NCBI GenBank assembly: GCA_949740535.1
Contig: CATJHO010000149.1
Location: forward strand, 1 to 63,999
Direction: 5' to 3'
Length of the DNA: 63,999 bases
From: an uncultured Lachnospiraceae bacterium
Lineage (GTDB): Bacteria; Bacillota; Clostridia; Lachnospirales; Lachnospiraceae
The notes beneath the pieces were generated by a model. It searched no databases, was not told the origin of the DNA, and saw only the letters and a list, made by a program, of their open reading frames with translations. Below are positions 17,137 through 26,399 of the stretch, piece by piece. Made by a program: the position numbers and the translations under genes. How positions within the stretch are numbered: the stretch's first letter is position 1; every line of letters starts with the position of its first letter.

Positions 17137-20136
17137 TTATCTTGGAACCTCCACCATGGTATAGGCCTCCACAATGTCAAGCTCCTGGATATCTCCGAAC
17201 TTTTCAAAGACCAGACCGCACTCATAACCGGCTCTTACTTCTTTTACATCATCCTTAAACCGCCGCAGGGATGCCAGATCGCCGTCGAAGATCTGACTGC
17301 CCTCCCGGCTGATTCTGCACTTACAGCCTCTCTGGAACACGCCGTCCAATACATAGGCGCCTGCGATATTGCCCACGCCGGAGGCCTTGAAGATCTGGCG
17401 CACCTCTGCATGGCCCAAAACTTTTTCCTCAAATATCGGATCCAGCATTCCCTTCATGGCTGTCTCCACATCGTTGATCGCATCGTAAATCACACGGTAC
17501 AGACGCAGATCCACCTTTTCCCGTTCTGCCGTCTCCTTGGCTGTGGCATCCGGCCGCACATTAAAACCAATGATAATAGCATTGGATGCAGAAGCCAGGC
17601 TTACGTCGGACTCATTGACAGCACCCACGCCGCCATGAATAATCTTTACCACAACCTCCTCGTTGGAGAGCTTCAGAAGACTCTGCTTCACTGCCTCCAC
17701 AGAACCCTGCACATCTGCCTTCACAATAATATTCAGCTCTTTCAAATTGCCGGACTGAATCTGGGAATACAGATCATCCAGGGACATCTTAAGTTTCGTA
17801 TCCTCGATAAGACGCTCCCGGCTTTCCTTCACATACGTTTCTGCAAAAGCTCTTGCTTCCTTGTCGCTCTCCGGGGATACGAAGATCTCACCGGCTCCCG
17901 GCACATCGTTAAGGCCAAGAATCTCCACCGGCTTGGAAGGACCTGCCTCTTTTACCCGGCGTCCGTTATCGTCCATCATAGCCCGGACCTTACCATAGCA
18001 AGATCCCACAGCAATGTGGTCTCCCACATGAAGCGTTCCCTTCTGTACCAGAACTGTTGCCACCGGTCCCTTTCCTTTATCCAGCTCCGCCTCAATGACC
18101 AGACCTCTTGCCCGGCGGTTGGGATTGGACTTAAGCTCCAGAACCTCAGCCGTCAGAAGAATCATCTCCAGCAGCTGATCCAGTCCTTCCTGGGTGCGTG
18201 CAGATACAGGCACAAAGATGGTGCTTCCGCCCCAGTCTTCGGGAATCAGCTCATGCTCCACAAGCTCCTGCTTTACACGCTCAATATTGGCGCTTGGCTT
18301 ATCCACCTTGTTGATTGCTACAATAATTTCAATACCCGCCGCCTTGGCATGATTGATGGCCTCCACTGTCTGGGGCATCACGCCGTCGTCGGCCGCTACC
18401 ACCAGAATCGCAATATCTGTGGAATTGGCTCCACGCATACGCATAGCCGTAAATGCCTCATGGCCCGGTGTATCCAGAAAAGTAATCTTCTGTCCATTGA
18501 TGGTTACCATGTAGGCACCGATGTGCTGGGTTATTCCGCCAGCCTCCCGTTCAATCACATGGGTGTTGCGGATCGCATCAAGAAGCGATGTCTTGCCGTG
18601 GTCAACGTGGCCCATAACACAGACAACCGGCGGGCGGGCCGTCAAGGTTTCCTCGGCATCTTCCACGTCCTCCAGCATCTTGCCGATCACATCCTCCTTC
18701 TCCTCCGGTACGGGATCGAAGTTCATCTCCATGGCAAGCTCTCCGGCCGCCTCAAAATCCAGCTCGGAATTCACTGTTACCATCTTACCTGCCAGAAACA
18801 GCTTTTTAATAATCACAGAAGGCTGGATCTTCATCTTTTCTGCCAGATCGTGAATACTGATCAGCTCCGGAATCTCAATCACCTTTGGCGTAAGATCTTC
18901 CTTCTTTGGCGCCGGAGCCGCCGGACGCACCGGTGCAGAGCCCTTGCCGCCCCGGCTGTTTTTCTGGTTCGGACGATTGCTGCCCTGATTTGGCCGGCGG
19001 CCGCCCTGATTCGGCTTCTTGCCCCAGTTGTCATTGAATTTACTGTTTTTATCTTTCTTGCTGTCATCATTTCGGTTCTTATTCTCCGCTCTGCGGTTCT
19101 CTGTCTTACGAAGCTCTACCACAGGTGCTGCAGGAATATCCATGGAACGCCGGTTATCTCTCCCCTGGCCTCCCCGGTTATCCCGGCCGTCTCTTCCCTG
19201 ACCGCCAAAGCTTCTCTGACCGTCGCGGCCCTGACTGGTACGGTTGTCACGGTCGTCTCTTCCCTGGCCGCCAAAACTTCTCTGGCCGTCACGGCCCTGA
19301 CCCGGACGGCTGTCGCGGCCGTCTCTTCCCTGGCCGCCGAAGCTTCTCTGGCCGTCTCTCCCCTGGCCGCCAAAGCTTCTCTGACCGTCACGGCCCTGAC
19401 TGGTACGGCTGTCACGGCCGTCTCTTCTCTGGCCGTCACGGCTCTGACCTGAACGGTTGTCACGGTTCTCACGCGCCGGAACGCCTGCCGGTCTTGAGGG
19501 TACCTCACGGCTCACACGCTCCCCGGTCTGCGAAGGACGGCGCTCAGCCGGCTGCTGTACAGCTGTCTGCTTCTCCGGCTCCCGAAGGGCTGCTGCAGAC
19601 TTTGGCGCCTCCTGACGCTCCGGTCTTGCCGGACGGACCTGCTGCTCGCCTCCTGCCGGGCGCGCTGCTGTACCTGCTGCCGCTGCCGGACGATTCTGGC
19701 CTGGCTGTGCGGGTCTTCCCTGTGCTCCCGCTGCCGGCCGTGCCGCTGTTCCTGCCGCCGGACGGCTCTGGCCTGGCTGTGCAGGTCTTCCCTGCGCTCC
19801 CGCTGCCGGGCGCCCCTGCTGGGAACGCGCCTGATTCTGGCGGCGCTCCCCTCTCGGATCCTTGATTCCCGTCTGGCTGTTATGGGTATTGTACACCGCT
19901 ATAATCTTCTTCTTTCTCTGAGGCGGCGCTGCAGGCGCAGCCTCCTTAGCCGGTGCCTCCTCCCTGGCCGGTGCGGCCGGTTTGGGGGTAAAGGCTCTCT
20001 TTACCATATCCTCCTGCTCATCCGGGATCACGCTCATATGGCTCTTCACCTCTATGCCTTTCTCTCCCAGAAATGCAAGTATTTCTTTATTTGTTTTATT
20101 TAATTCTTTCGCAAGTTCATGTACTCTTTTCGACAT
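17137..20136 (-). CDS. infB: translation initiation factor IF-2 with expanded repetitive N-terminus
   Basis: IF-2 delivers initiator tRNA to the 30S subunit. The C-terminal ~590 residues hold a second IF2-N domain, the GTPase (GHVDHGKTS near 508, DTPGHE, NKVD) and domains II-IV. The N-terminal IF2-N domain is residues 1-50. Between them lies a ~350-residue disordered region: first Pro/Ala/Gly-rich with repeated GRPAQPGQ units, then residues about 224-331 made of repeated [11 protein letters not shown] and RDGRDNR units. At 999 residues it is longer than B. subtilis IF-2 because of this insert. Confidence 0.97.
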   Translation of the reverse strand: MSKRVHELAKELNKTNKEILAFLGEKGIEVKSHMSVIPDEQEDMVKRAFTPKPAAPAREEAPAKEAAPAAPPQRKKKIIAVYNTHNSQTGIKDPRGERRQNQARSQQGRPAAGAQGRPAQPGQSRPAAGTAARPAAGAQGRPAQPGQNRPAAAAGTAARPAGGEQQVRPARPERQEAPKSAAALREPEKQTAVQQPAERRPSQTGERVSREVPSRPAGVPARENRDNRSGQSRDGQRRDGRDSRTSQGRDGQRSFGGQGRDGQRSFGGQGRDGRDSRPGQGRDGQRSFGGQGRDDRDNRTSQGRDGQRSFGGQGRDGRDNRGGQGRDNRRSMDIPAAPVVELRKTENRRAENKNRNDDSKKDKNSKFNDNWGKKPNQGGRRPNQGSNRPNQKNSRGGKGSAPVRPAAPAPKKEDLTPKVIEIPELISIHDLAEKMKIQPSVIIKKLFLAGKMVTVNSELDFEAAGELAMEMNFDPVPEEKEDVIGKMLEDVEDAEETLTARPPVVCVMGHVDHGKTSLLDAIRNTHVIEREAGGITQHIGAYMVTINGQKITFLDTPGHEAFTAMRMRGANSTDIAILVVAADDGVMPQTVEAINHAKAAGIEIIVAINKVDKPSANIERVKQELVEHELIPEDWGGSTIFVPVSARTQEGLDQLLEMILLTAEVLELKSNPNRRARGLVIEAELDKGKGPVATVLVQKGTLHVGDHIAVGSCYGKVRAMMDDNGRRVKEAGPSKPVEILGLNDVPGAGEIFVSPESDKEARAFAETYVKESRERLIEDTKLKMSLDDLYSQIQSGNLKELNIIVKADVQGSVEAVKQSLLKLSNEEVVVKIIHGGVGAVNESDVSLASASNAIIIGFNVRPDATAKETAEREKVDLRLYRVIYDAINDVETAMKGMLDPIFEEKVLGHAEVRQIFKASGVGNIAGAYVLDGVFQRGCKCRISREGSQIFDGDLASLRRFKDDVKEVRAGYECGLVFEKFGDIQELDIVEAYTMVEVPR

Positions 20137-20175
20137 ACTTACCTCCGTTATTCAGTTTGTATTCCACAGGCATTT

Positions 20176-20484
20176 TTATTCATGGATCAGATTTTTCTCT
20201 ATGGCCTTTGCCAGTCCCGGATCCAGCACTGCCAGCGATGCCCGGAATTCCTTCCCTATGGCATGCCCCAGTTCTTCTTTGCTTCCAAAGAAATACACGG
20301 GCACTTCATAGTACTCACACATATTCCGAAACTTTTTCTTTGTATTCTCCGACGCGGCCTCTGACACAATCACAAGTGCTGCCAACCCTGTCTTAACCGC
20401 TTTTTCCGTGGCAAATTCTCCGCTTGCAAGCTTCCCGGCTTTCATTGCCATGCCAATCATCCCATACGCTTTATTCCATGCCAA
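20176..20484 (-). CDS. ylxQ: L7Ae-family RNA-binding protein YlxQ
   Basis: About 102 residues with the L7Ae/L30e/S12e fold signature (GMAMKAGKLASGEFATEKAV, ALVIVSEAASENTKKK). Family members bind kink-turn RNA; YlxQ function is not settled. Its ATG lies inside the end of ylxR (14-base overlap), a coupled arrangement conserved in Firmicutes nusA operons. Confidence 0.92.
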   Translation of the reverse strand: MAWNKAYGMIGMAMKAGKLASGEFATEKAVKTGLAALVIVSEAASENTKKKFRNMCEYYEVPVYFFGSKEELGHAIGKEFRASLAVLDPGLAKAIEKNLIHE

Positions 20485-20749
20485 TTTTATCCAGCTCCTT
20501 TTCCAGACTGTCGTACACCTCCGAAGGAATGGCCATCTTCAGAGAACGCTCCAGGCTCCGGTTTTTCCTCGCCTTCTTCAGGCATTCCCCGGACCAGCAG
20601 ATATACGCGCCCCGTCCATTCTTCCGGCCTGTGGTATCCAGTACAACCTCTCCCTCCGCTGTCTTAAGGATTCGAAGCATTTCCTTCTTGCTCTTCATCT
20701 CCTGACAGCCGATACACTGGCGCATAGGCACTTTCCGATTTGTACTCAA
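20471..20749 (-). CDS. ylxR: YlxR family RNA-binding protein
   Basis: A DUF448/YlxR protein with the hallmark MRQCIGCQEMKSK (residues 9-21) and GRGAYIC (about 46-52). It is 92 residues from a TTG start at 20749; no in-frame ATG or GTG exists between that TTG and an upstream stop, and the next ATG (20725) would remove the conserved leader. YlxR has been linked to RNA binding and to RNase P regulation in some bacteria. It sits between nusA and ylxQ. Confidence 0.9.
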   Translation of the reverse strand: MSTNRKVPMRQCIGCQEMKSKKEMLRILKTAEGEVVLDTTGRKNGRGAYICWSGECLKKARKNRSLERSLKMAIPSEVYDSLEKELDKIGME

Positions 20750-20787
20750 TTCATCACATCCCGATCCTTGTCATTTCACCGATTCTT

Positions 20788-22041
20788 CTATTCTTCTGAG
20801 AAATCCTCCGCATAATCGTCTGCATAGTCTTCTTCATATACATCTGAATCTTCTCCGTACCCGGAGTCCTCTGTATCCGCTCCATATTCGTTCAACGCAT
20901 CCAGCTGCTCTGCCTCATAAGCTGCCAGCGCCGCCTGCTCTTCCTGATAGTCCTCGAAGTCCTCATACTCCTCGTACTCTTCATCTACATCCAGCCAGCC
21001 CTCGATCTCCTTGGCCTGGGTTTCGCTCTTAATGTCAATGCCAAACTCTGTAAGCTTTGCTGCCAGACGGGCATTCTGGCCTTCCTTGCCGATAGCCAGC
21101 GACAACTGATAATCAGGAACCACTACCTTGGCCTTCTTATCCTCCGGATCTGCCAGAACCGCCACTACCTTGGCCGGACTTAAGGCATTCTCAATCAGAA
21201 TGGCCGGATTCTCGCTCCAGTTGATAATATCGATCTTCTCACCCCGCAGCTCGCTGACAATGGCGTTGACTCTGGCTCCATTCATACCCACGCAGGCGCC
21301 TACGGGATCTACATCCGGCTCCTTGGACCATACGGCTATCTTCGTTCTGGAGCCTGCCTCTCTGGCGATCGCTTTGATCTCCACCGTTCCGTCCCGCACC
21401 TCTGTTACCTCAGACTCAAAGAGGCGTTTTACCAGCTCCGGATGGGTTCTGGATACTGCAATCCGGGGACCCTTGGTGGTGTCCTTCACTTCCAGAATAT
21501 AGACCTTAATCCGTTCCGTAGGTTTAAACACCTCGCCCTTTACCATCTCTTTTTCATTGAGAATCGCGTCTACTTTCCCTAAGTTAATGCTTACATTGCG
21601 GCCGATATAGCGCTGTACCACACCGGTAACCACATCTTTTTCTTTTCCATAATACTGGTTGAACAGAACCTTACGCTCCTCCTCGCGGATCTTCTGAAGA
21701 ATCACATTCTTGGCATTCTGGACAGCAATACGGCCGAATTCCTTGGACTTAATCTCTTCATTGACCACATCTCCCAGCTCATAGGTGGAATCGATCATCT
21801 TGGCATTTGCCAGGCTGATCTCCAGCAGCGGATCCTCTACCTGTTCCACCACGGCTTTCTCTGCATAGACGGAAAACTGGCAGGTCTTGGGATCAATGCT
21901 GACCTTGATATTGTCTGCCTTTTTGAAATGGCTTTTACAGGCCGTAAGCAGGGAATTCTCTATGGATTCCAGCAGCGTCTCTTTGCTGATATCCTTTTCC
22001 TTTTCCAAAATTTCCAACGCTTCCAGCAATTCTGTGTTCAT
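20788..22041 (-). CDS. nusA: transcription termination/antitermination factor NusA
   Basis: NusA binds RNA polymerase and modulates pausing and termination. Visible parts are the N-terminal RNAP-binding domain (1-130), S1 domain (about 135-200), and two KH domains (KIAVWSKEPDVDPVGACVGMNGARV near 235, then LAIGKEGQNARLAAKL near 315). The last ~70 residues are an unusual acidic, tyrosine-rich tail (EEYEEYEDFEDYQEE, later SDVYEEDYADDYAEDFSEE) with no basic residue. AGGAGG precedes the ATG. Confidence 0.97.
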   Translation of the reverse strand: MNTELLEALEILEKEKDISKETLLESIENSLLTACKSHFKKADNIKVSIDPKTCQFSVYAEKAVVEQVEDPLLEISLANAKMIDSTYELGDVVNEEIKSKEFGRIAVQNAKNVILQKIREEERKVLFNQYYGKEKDVVTGVVQRYIGRNVSINLGKVDAILNEKEMVKGEVFKPTERIKVYILEVKDTTKGPRIAVSRTHPELVKRLFESEVTEVRDGTVEIKAIAREAGSRTKIAVWSKEPDVDPVGACVGMNGARVNAIVSELRGEKIDIINWSENPAILIENALSPAKVVAVLADPEDKKAKVVVPDYQLSLAIGKEGQNARLAAKLTEFGIDIKSETQAKEIEGWLDVDEEYEEYEDFEDYQEEQAALAAYEAEQLDALNEYGADTEDSGYGEDSDVYEEDYADDYAEDFSEE

Positions 22042-22074
22042 TGTTCTCTTTCCTCCTCGTTTTAAACACGGCTG

Positions 22075-22542
22075 CTAAATGTCAAAAGCTAACCGAATCA
22101 GGGCAATATTCTCTCTTGGGAACACCTGCTCCTCTTCCTCTTCTGTTACAATCGTTACCGTATCCTTATCATATGCTTTCAGGATACCACGGAATTCCTT
22201 CTGCTTTTCCACCATACGGTAAGTGCGGATCTCCACTTCCACCCCCAGGCTCCGCTCAAAATCCCGCTCCTTTTTCAGGGGACGTCCCAGACCCGGAGAG
22301 CTTACCTCCAGAATATAGGACTCTTCGATAAAGTCCTTCTCGTCCAGAAGATCACTTAATGCCCGGTTTACGATCTCACAGTCATCTACGGTAATTCCGC
22401 CTGGTTTGTCTATATACGCCCGCAGATACCAGGTACCACCCTCCTTCACATACTCCACATCTACCAGCTCGAAGTGATTGGCGTCCACAATGGGCCGAAC
22501 CAGCTCCTCGGTCTTCTGTTCGTAACTCTCTCTTTTTGTCAT
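22075..22542 (-). CDS. rimP: ribosome maturation factor RimP
   Basis: About 155 residues, the usual RimP length, for a 30S assembly factor. Conserved stretches include ELVDVEYVKEGGTWYLRAYI, GGITVDDCEIVNRALS and YILEVSSPGLGRPL. I start it at 22542 (MTKRESYEQ) because AAGGAAG precedes that ATG; the longer frame would begin inside the leader hairpin. It is first in the rimP-nusA-ylxR-ylxQ-infB-rbfA-nrnA-truB-ribF operon. Confidence 0.95.
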   Translation of the reverse strand: MTKRESYEQKTEELVRPIVDANHFELVDVEYVKEGGTWYLRAYIDKPGGITVDDCEIVNRALSDLLDEKDFIEESYILEVSSPGLGRPLKKERDFERSLGVEVEIRTYRMVEKQKEFRGILKAYDKDTVTIVTEEEEEQVFPRENIALIRLAFDI

Positions 22543-22610
22543 AGACTTCCTTTCCTGTCCGGGACCGTCCCTTCTGCACAACAGCATTATCCTTTGTGTG
22601 CCTCGTACAT

Positions 22611-22642
22611 CAAAAACAAAGAGTGAACTTTCGTTCACTCTT
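22611..22642 (-). terminator. leader terminator/attenuator of the nusA operon
   Basis: On the minus strand a 10-pair perfect stem AAGAGTGAAC/GTTCACTCTT closed by a GAAA tetraloop is followed by TTGTTTTTG. It lies about 25 bases after the predicted start site and about 70 bases before rimP, so full operon transcripts must pass it. It could also end transcripts arriving from the antiporter gene. Confidence 0.85.
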
Positions 22643-22668
22643 CTCGGCCACCTTATTTAATCTATCTA

Positions 22669-22696
22669 ATTATAACACATCTCATTCAAAATGCAA
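22669..22696 (-). promoter_or_regulatory. promoter of the rimP-nusA-infB operon
   Basis: Minus-strand TTGCAT (22691-22696) and a perfect TATAAT (22669-22674) with a 16-base spacer and an extended TG motif (TGTTATAAT). It starts within the short gap after the antiporter stop codon. Confidence 0.8.
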
Positions 22697-22715
22697 GAGG
22701 TGATTTTGTTATTTT

Positions 22716-23660
22716 TTACCGCACAATAATATAAACCATATATCCCGCATAACATCCCAGCATCGCCATCCCCACAGCCCGGCTCACCCGCTCCTGTTTC
22801 CAGAGGGGGATAAAAAACACCGCGGTCAGCGCAATCAGAATCAGCATATCATACACATTCTCCCACTTCACGGCAATGGGATGAATGACTCCGGAAGCTC
22901 CCAGGATAAAACCGATGTTCAGAATATTGGACCCCAGCACATTGCCAAGGGCAATCTCGCTCTCTCCCTTTCTGGCTGCCACTACGGAAGTCACCAGCTC
23001 CGGAAGGGAAGTTCCGATGGCCACAATGGTCAGTCCTACCAGTGTCTCGCTCATACCGATTCCATAGGCCAGATCCGTAGCGGAATTTACTACCAGCCGG
23101 CCGCCGCCAATGATCGCTATAGAGCCGCCCAGACAGAACAGAATACTGACCGGAAGCGGTCTCGTAATACCAAACTTCTCTGCCGTCCGGTCCCGGACCG
23201 ACACCTTAATCAGATGATACATATATCCGGCTGTAACGCACAGAAGCACTGCCCCGTCCAGGCCGGTAATACCTGCCCCATCCGGATTCCAGAAAATATC
23301 CACTGCCCCTCCCAGCATAATCAGGGCCATCAGAAGTGACATTACATAGTCCCGCCGGAGAATGGAGCGCTTCACCGGCACCGGCTGAATCACTGCTGCC
23401 AGACCTACGACTACCAGAAGATTCATCAGGTTCGATCCCGTTACATTTCCCAAAGCAATATCATTGCTTCCCTTCAGCGCTGCCGTCATACTCACCGCCA
23501 GCTCCGGCAGAGAGGTTCCCAGGGCCACAATGGTCAATCCAATTATAATGGAAGGAATTCCCAGCTTCCGGGCAATATCCGAGGCTCCCTCCACAAAGAA
23601 ATCCGCACCTTTTACCAGTAATAGAAAGCCAAGCACCAAACATACGATCAACAAAATCAT
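22716..23660 (-). CDS. calcium/sodium antiporter (CaCA family, YrbG-like)
   Basis: About 314 residues with two inverted-repeat halves, each containing the alpha-repeat GTSLPEL (near residues 49 and 218) plus an adjacent GSN motif (NVTGSNLMN and NVLGSNILN). These are ion-binding motifs of Ca/cation antiporters. Around ten hydrophobic segments are visible. The ATG at 23660 follows GGGAGCAGGATAAA; an ATG eight codons earlier has poor spacing. An extended -10 (TGGTATTAT, 23729-23734 on the minus strand) lies about 70 bases upstream and may be its promoter. Confidence 0.92.
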   Translation of the reverse strand: MILLIVCLVLGFLLLVKGADFFVEGASDIARKLGIPSIIIGLTIVALGTSLPELAVSMTAALKGSNDIALGNVTGSNLMNLLVVVGLAAVIQPVPVKRSILRRDYVMSLLMALIMLGGAVDIFWNPDGAGITGLDGAVLLCVTAGYMYHLIKVSVRDRTAEKFGITRPLPVSILFCLGGSIAIIGGGRLVVNSATDLAYGIGMSETLVGLTIVAIGTSLPELVTSVVAARKGESEIALGNVLGSNILNIGFILGASGVIHPIAVKWENVYDMLILIALTAVFFIPLWKQERVSRAVGMAMLGCYAGYMVYIIVR

Positions 23661-23736
23661 TTTATCCTGCTCCCATTTCTCCACAAGCGATGTGTTCCGT
23701 TTCCAATCCGCCGGCTCATAAATCCCGTATAATACC

Positions 23737-23777
23737 AGGAAAGACTTTTACCTGTCATTCCTGTAAAAGTCTTTCCT
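23737..23777. terminator. 15-base-pair perfect hairpin after purB (probable terminator)
   Basis: AGGAAAGACTTTTAC (23737-23751) pairs perfectly with GTAAAAGTCTTTCCT (23763-23777) with an 11-base loop. It is about 45 bases past the purB stop. No long T-run follows on the minus strand, so it may block RNase or need help to terminate. Confidence 0.6.
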
Positions 23778-23823
23778 GTTTCCTCCTTATTTATAACAGC
23801 GGATGCGTCTCATCACAGATCTT

Positions 23824-25257
23824 TCAGACATTGATTTCTGCTTTCATTCCAAGCAAATCGCTGTACTCATCCAAAATCGGCTGAATTACCTGGCTTAAGA
23901 AAGCCTCTACCTGCTCCTTAGAACGTCCTGTATAGCGGGCAGGCTCCATGGTTTTCTTCAGATCCTCCAAAGACAGATTGAATGCCGGATCTGCGGCAAT
24001 CAGCTCCAGCAGATTATTTTCCTTCCCCTCTGCCTTCACATTTCTGCCTGCTTCCATGGACAGCTCCCGGATCCGCTCATGCAGCTCCTGCCGGTCTCCA
24101 CCTGCCTTCACTGCATCCATCATAATATTCTCCGTGGCCATAAAGGGCAGCTCCGACATCAGACGCTTCTCAATCACTTTGGGGTACACCACCAGCCCGT
24201 CCACCACATTCAGACACAGGTCAAGAATTCCATCCACGGCCAGAAATCCCTCCGGAATACTCAGACGCTTGTTGGCCGAATCATCCAAAGTCCGCTCAAA
24301 CCACTGGGCAGCCGAGGTAATGGCCGGGTTCATGGCATCTACCATTACATACCGGGACAGGGAAGCAATGCGCTCGCTCCGCATGGGATTCCGCTTATAA
24401 GCCATGGCAGAGGAGCCAATCTGAGACTTTTCAAAGGGCTCTTCCACTTCCTTCAGATGCTGGAGAAGCCGGATATCGTTGGACATCTTGTGGGCACTGG
24501 CTGCAATTCCCGCCAGAACATTCAGCACACGGGTATCCACCTTCCGGGAATAAGTCTGACCGGATACAGGATAGCACTGGGAAAATCCCATTTTCTCCGC
24601 AATCATGGGATCGATCTTGTCAATCGTCTCCTGATCCCCGTCAAAAAGCTCCAGAAAGCTGGCCTGCGTTCCCGTAGTCCCCTTCGAGCCAAGCAGCTTC
24701 ATGGTGGAAATCACATGGTTCAAATCCTCCAGATCCAGGCAGAACTCCTGCAGCCAAAGGGCAGCCCGTTTCCCCACTGTGGTGGGCTGAGCCGGCTGGA
24801 AATGAGTAAACGCCAGCGTAGGCAGGGCCTTATACTTGTCCGCAAAGCCGGAAAGCTCCTGCATCACATTTACCAGCTTCCTGCGCACCAGCTGAAGGGC
24901 TTCCGTCATCACAATGATATCGGTGTTATCTCCCACATAGCAGGAGGTAGCTCCCAGGTGGATGATTCCCTTTGCCTTGGGACACTGCTGTCCGTAAGCA
25001 TATACATGGGACATCACATCGTGGCGCACTTCCTTTTCCCTTGCCTTCGCCACATCATAGTTGATATCATCCTGATGAGCCTTCAATTCGTCAATCTGCT
25101 CCTGGGTAATATCCAGTCCCAGCTCCTTCTCGGTCTCCGCTAACGCGATCCAGAGTCTTCTCCAGGTACGGAACTTCTTGTCTGGTGAGAAAATATACTG
25201 CATCTCTTTACTTGCGTAACGCTCTGACAAAGGACTCTGATATCTGTCTGTACTCAT
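23824..25257 (-). CDS. purB: adenylosuccinate lyase
   Basis: The 477-residue enzyme catalyses two purine steps, SAICAR to AICAR and adenylosuccinate to AMP. The fumarase-superfamily signature IGSSAMAYKRNPMRSERI is near residue 280 and the catalytic His region GATSCYVGDNTD is near 102. AGGAGG precedes the ATG. It follows purC by 141 bases occupied by a structured repeat element, and the two are probably one transcript. Confidence 0.96.
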   Translation of the reverse strand: MSTDRYQSPLSERYASKEMQYIFSPDKKFRTWRRLWIALAETEKELGLDITQEQIDELKAHQDDINYDVAKAREKEVRHDVMSHVYAYGQQCPKAKGIIHLGATSCYVGDNTDIIVMTEALQLVRRKLVNVMQELSGFADKYKALPTLAFTHFQPAQPTTVGKRAALWLQEFCLDLEDLNHVISTMKLLGSKGTTGTQASFLELFDGDQETIDKIDPMIAEKMGFSQCYPVSGQTYSRKVDTRVLNVLAGIAASAHKMSNDIRLLQHLKEVEEPFEKSQIGSSAMAYKRNPMRSERIASLSRYVMVDAMNPAITSAAQWFERTLDDSANKRLSIPEGFLAVDGILDLCLNVVDGLVVYPKVIEKRLMSELPFMATENIMMDAVKAGGDRQELHERIRELSMEAGRNVKAEGKENNLLELIAADPAFNLSLEDLKKTMEPARYTGRSKEQVEAFLSQVIQPILDEYSDLLGMKAEINV

Positions 25258-25268
25258 TTCCGCCTCCT

Positions 25269-25398
25269 ATTCCAGTTCCGCAGCCCCTTCCAGGACCTTC
25301 TTTTATACAGATGAATTTCCGGCCGTTGAATTCCGTCCGTAAATCCATCTCGGCCCTGTACGGGGACTGCTGTTTATATCATTCCAGTTCCGCAGCCC
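25269..25398 (-). repeat. intergenic structured repeat element, copy A
   Basis: This element fills the purC-purB gap. It is bounded by an 18-base perfect direct repeat, ATTCCAGTTCCGCAGCCC on the plus strand (25269-25286 and 25381-25398). Its body closely resembles 31476-31599. On the minus transcript it can fold: GCAGUCCCC with GGGGCUGC (bulged U) outside, and AGATGGATTT with AAATTCATCT (one G-U) inside, then a CGG-A-CG/CG-G-CCG tip. The element ends just before the purB ribosome site. I do not recognise a named family. Confidence 0.75.
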
Positions 25399-26103
25399 TT
25401 ACAGCCCCAGCCGCTTAAATACTTCGTTGTAAGCTTCCTCTACATTTCCCAGATCTCTGCGGAAACGATCCTTGTCCAGTTTCTCATGAGTGTTGATATC
25501 CCAGAGACGGCAGGTATCCGGGGAAGTCTCGTCGGCCAGAATGATCTCTCCCTTATAACGGCCAAATTCAATCTTAAAGTCAATCAGCTCAATACCTGCA
25601 TTGGCAAAGTAAGCCTTATACACCTCATTTACCTTAAACGCATACCTGGTGATGGTGTCAATCTCTTCTCTTGTCGCCAGTCCCAAAGCAATGGCAAAAT
25701 AATCATTGATCAGGGGATCGCCCAGATCATCATTCTTGTAGCTGAACTCCAGGGTAGGAGCTGTAAATCTGGTTCCCTCTTCCACACCCAGACGCTTGGA
25801 GAAGCTTCCTGCGGCCACGTTCCGGATAATCACCTCCAGCGGCACAATCTCCACTTTCTTCACTGCTGTCTCCCGATCACTGAGCTCCTCGATATAGTGG
25901 GTAGGCACGCCCTCCTTTTCCAGAAGCTGGAATACCCGGTTGGTCATCCGGTTATTGATCACACCCTTTCCCTGAATGGTTCCCTTCTTCAGGCCGTTAA
26001 ATGCAGTAGCGTCATCCTTATAGTCAACGATCAAAACGTCCGGATCCTCTGTGGTATATACCTTTTTTGCCTTTCCTTCATATAACAGCTCTTTCTTTTC
26101 CAT
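25399..26103 (-). CDS. purC: phosphoribosylaminoimidazole-succinocarboxamide synthase
   Basis: A 234-residue SAICAR synthetase joining CAIR and aspartate with ATP in purine synthesis. Family motifs include [11 protein letters not shown] at the N-terminus, [15 protein letters not shown] (about 92-106), and [10 protein letters not shown] and [12 protein letters not shown] near 175-200. It is first in a purC-purB pair driven by a strong promoter; other pur genes are not in the window. Confidence 0.97.
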   Translation of the reverse strand: MEKKELLYEGKAKKVYTTEDPDVLIVDYKDDATAFNGLKKGTIQGKGVINNRMTNRVFQLLEKEGVPTHYIEELSDRETAVKKVEIVPLEVIIRNVAAGSFSKRLGVEEGTRFTAPTLEFSYKNDDLGDPLINDYFAIALGLATREEIDTITRYAFKVNEVYKAYFANAGIELIDFKIEFGRYKGEIILADETSPDTCRLWDINTHEKLDKDRFRRDLGNVEEAYNEVFKRLGL

Positions 26104-26162
26104 GCTGTGTTCCCTGCCTTTCCTTTATCATTTATAAAATAACTATCCTTTTTGTCTTTTTT

Positions 26163-26191
26163 AGTATAACCTGACCCCTTTTTAATTTCAA
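26163..26191 (-). promoter_or_regulatory. purC-purB promoter
   Basis: Minus-strand TTGAAA (26186-26191) and TATACT (26163-26168) with a 17-base spacer, each 5 of 6 to consensus. The leader to purC is about 55 bases; I see no purine riboswitch core. The rest of 26104-26399 holds only this promoter and the terminator below. Confidence 0.8.
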
Positions 26192-26334
26192 CTGTTCCCT
26201 TGTGGAAAATTTACAGATTGTGACTTATGGATAAGAAACAATTCCAAAAACCACCATTTTTCGGCAAACTGAAACCTCCTGCAAAAAAGCCGGTCATGTT
26301 TCCCGTATCATCCCCATCTGCTGCCTGCCCATAT

Positions 26335-26397
26335 AAAAACCACAGCATCCCTTGCAGACAAAAAATGTACACTTTGTCCACGGATACTGTGGTTTTT
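26335..26397. terminator. long bidirectional terminator after the ABC transporter operon
   Basis: AAAACCACAGCATCC (26336-26350) pairs with GGATACTGTGGTTTT (26382-26396), with an inner GACAAA/TTTGTC stem. A TTTTTAT tract follows on the minus strand. It lies immediately after the stop codon at 26400. Confidence 0.85.
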
Positions 26398-26399
26398 AA

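Noticed and set aside
17410-19452. Long open frame antisense to infB (about 680 codons)
   Set aside because: It arises from codon bias and repeats in infB, has no ribosome site or recognisable domains, and reads as low-complexity sequence.
26104-26162. Purine or PRPP riboswitch ahead of purC
   Set aside because: The leader is too short and none of the conserved core sequences is visible.
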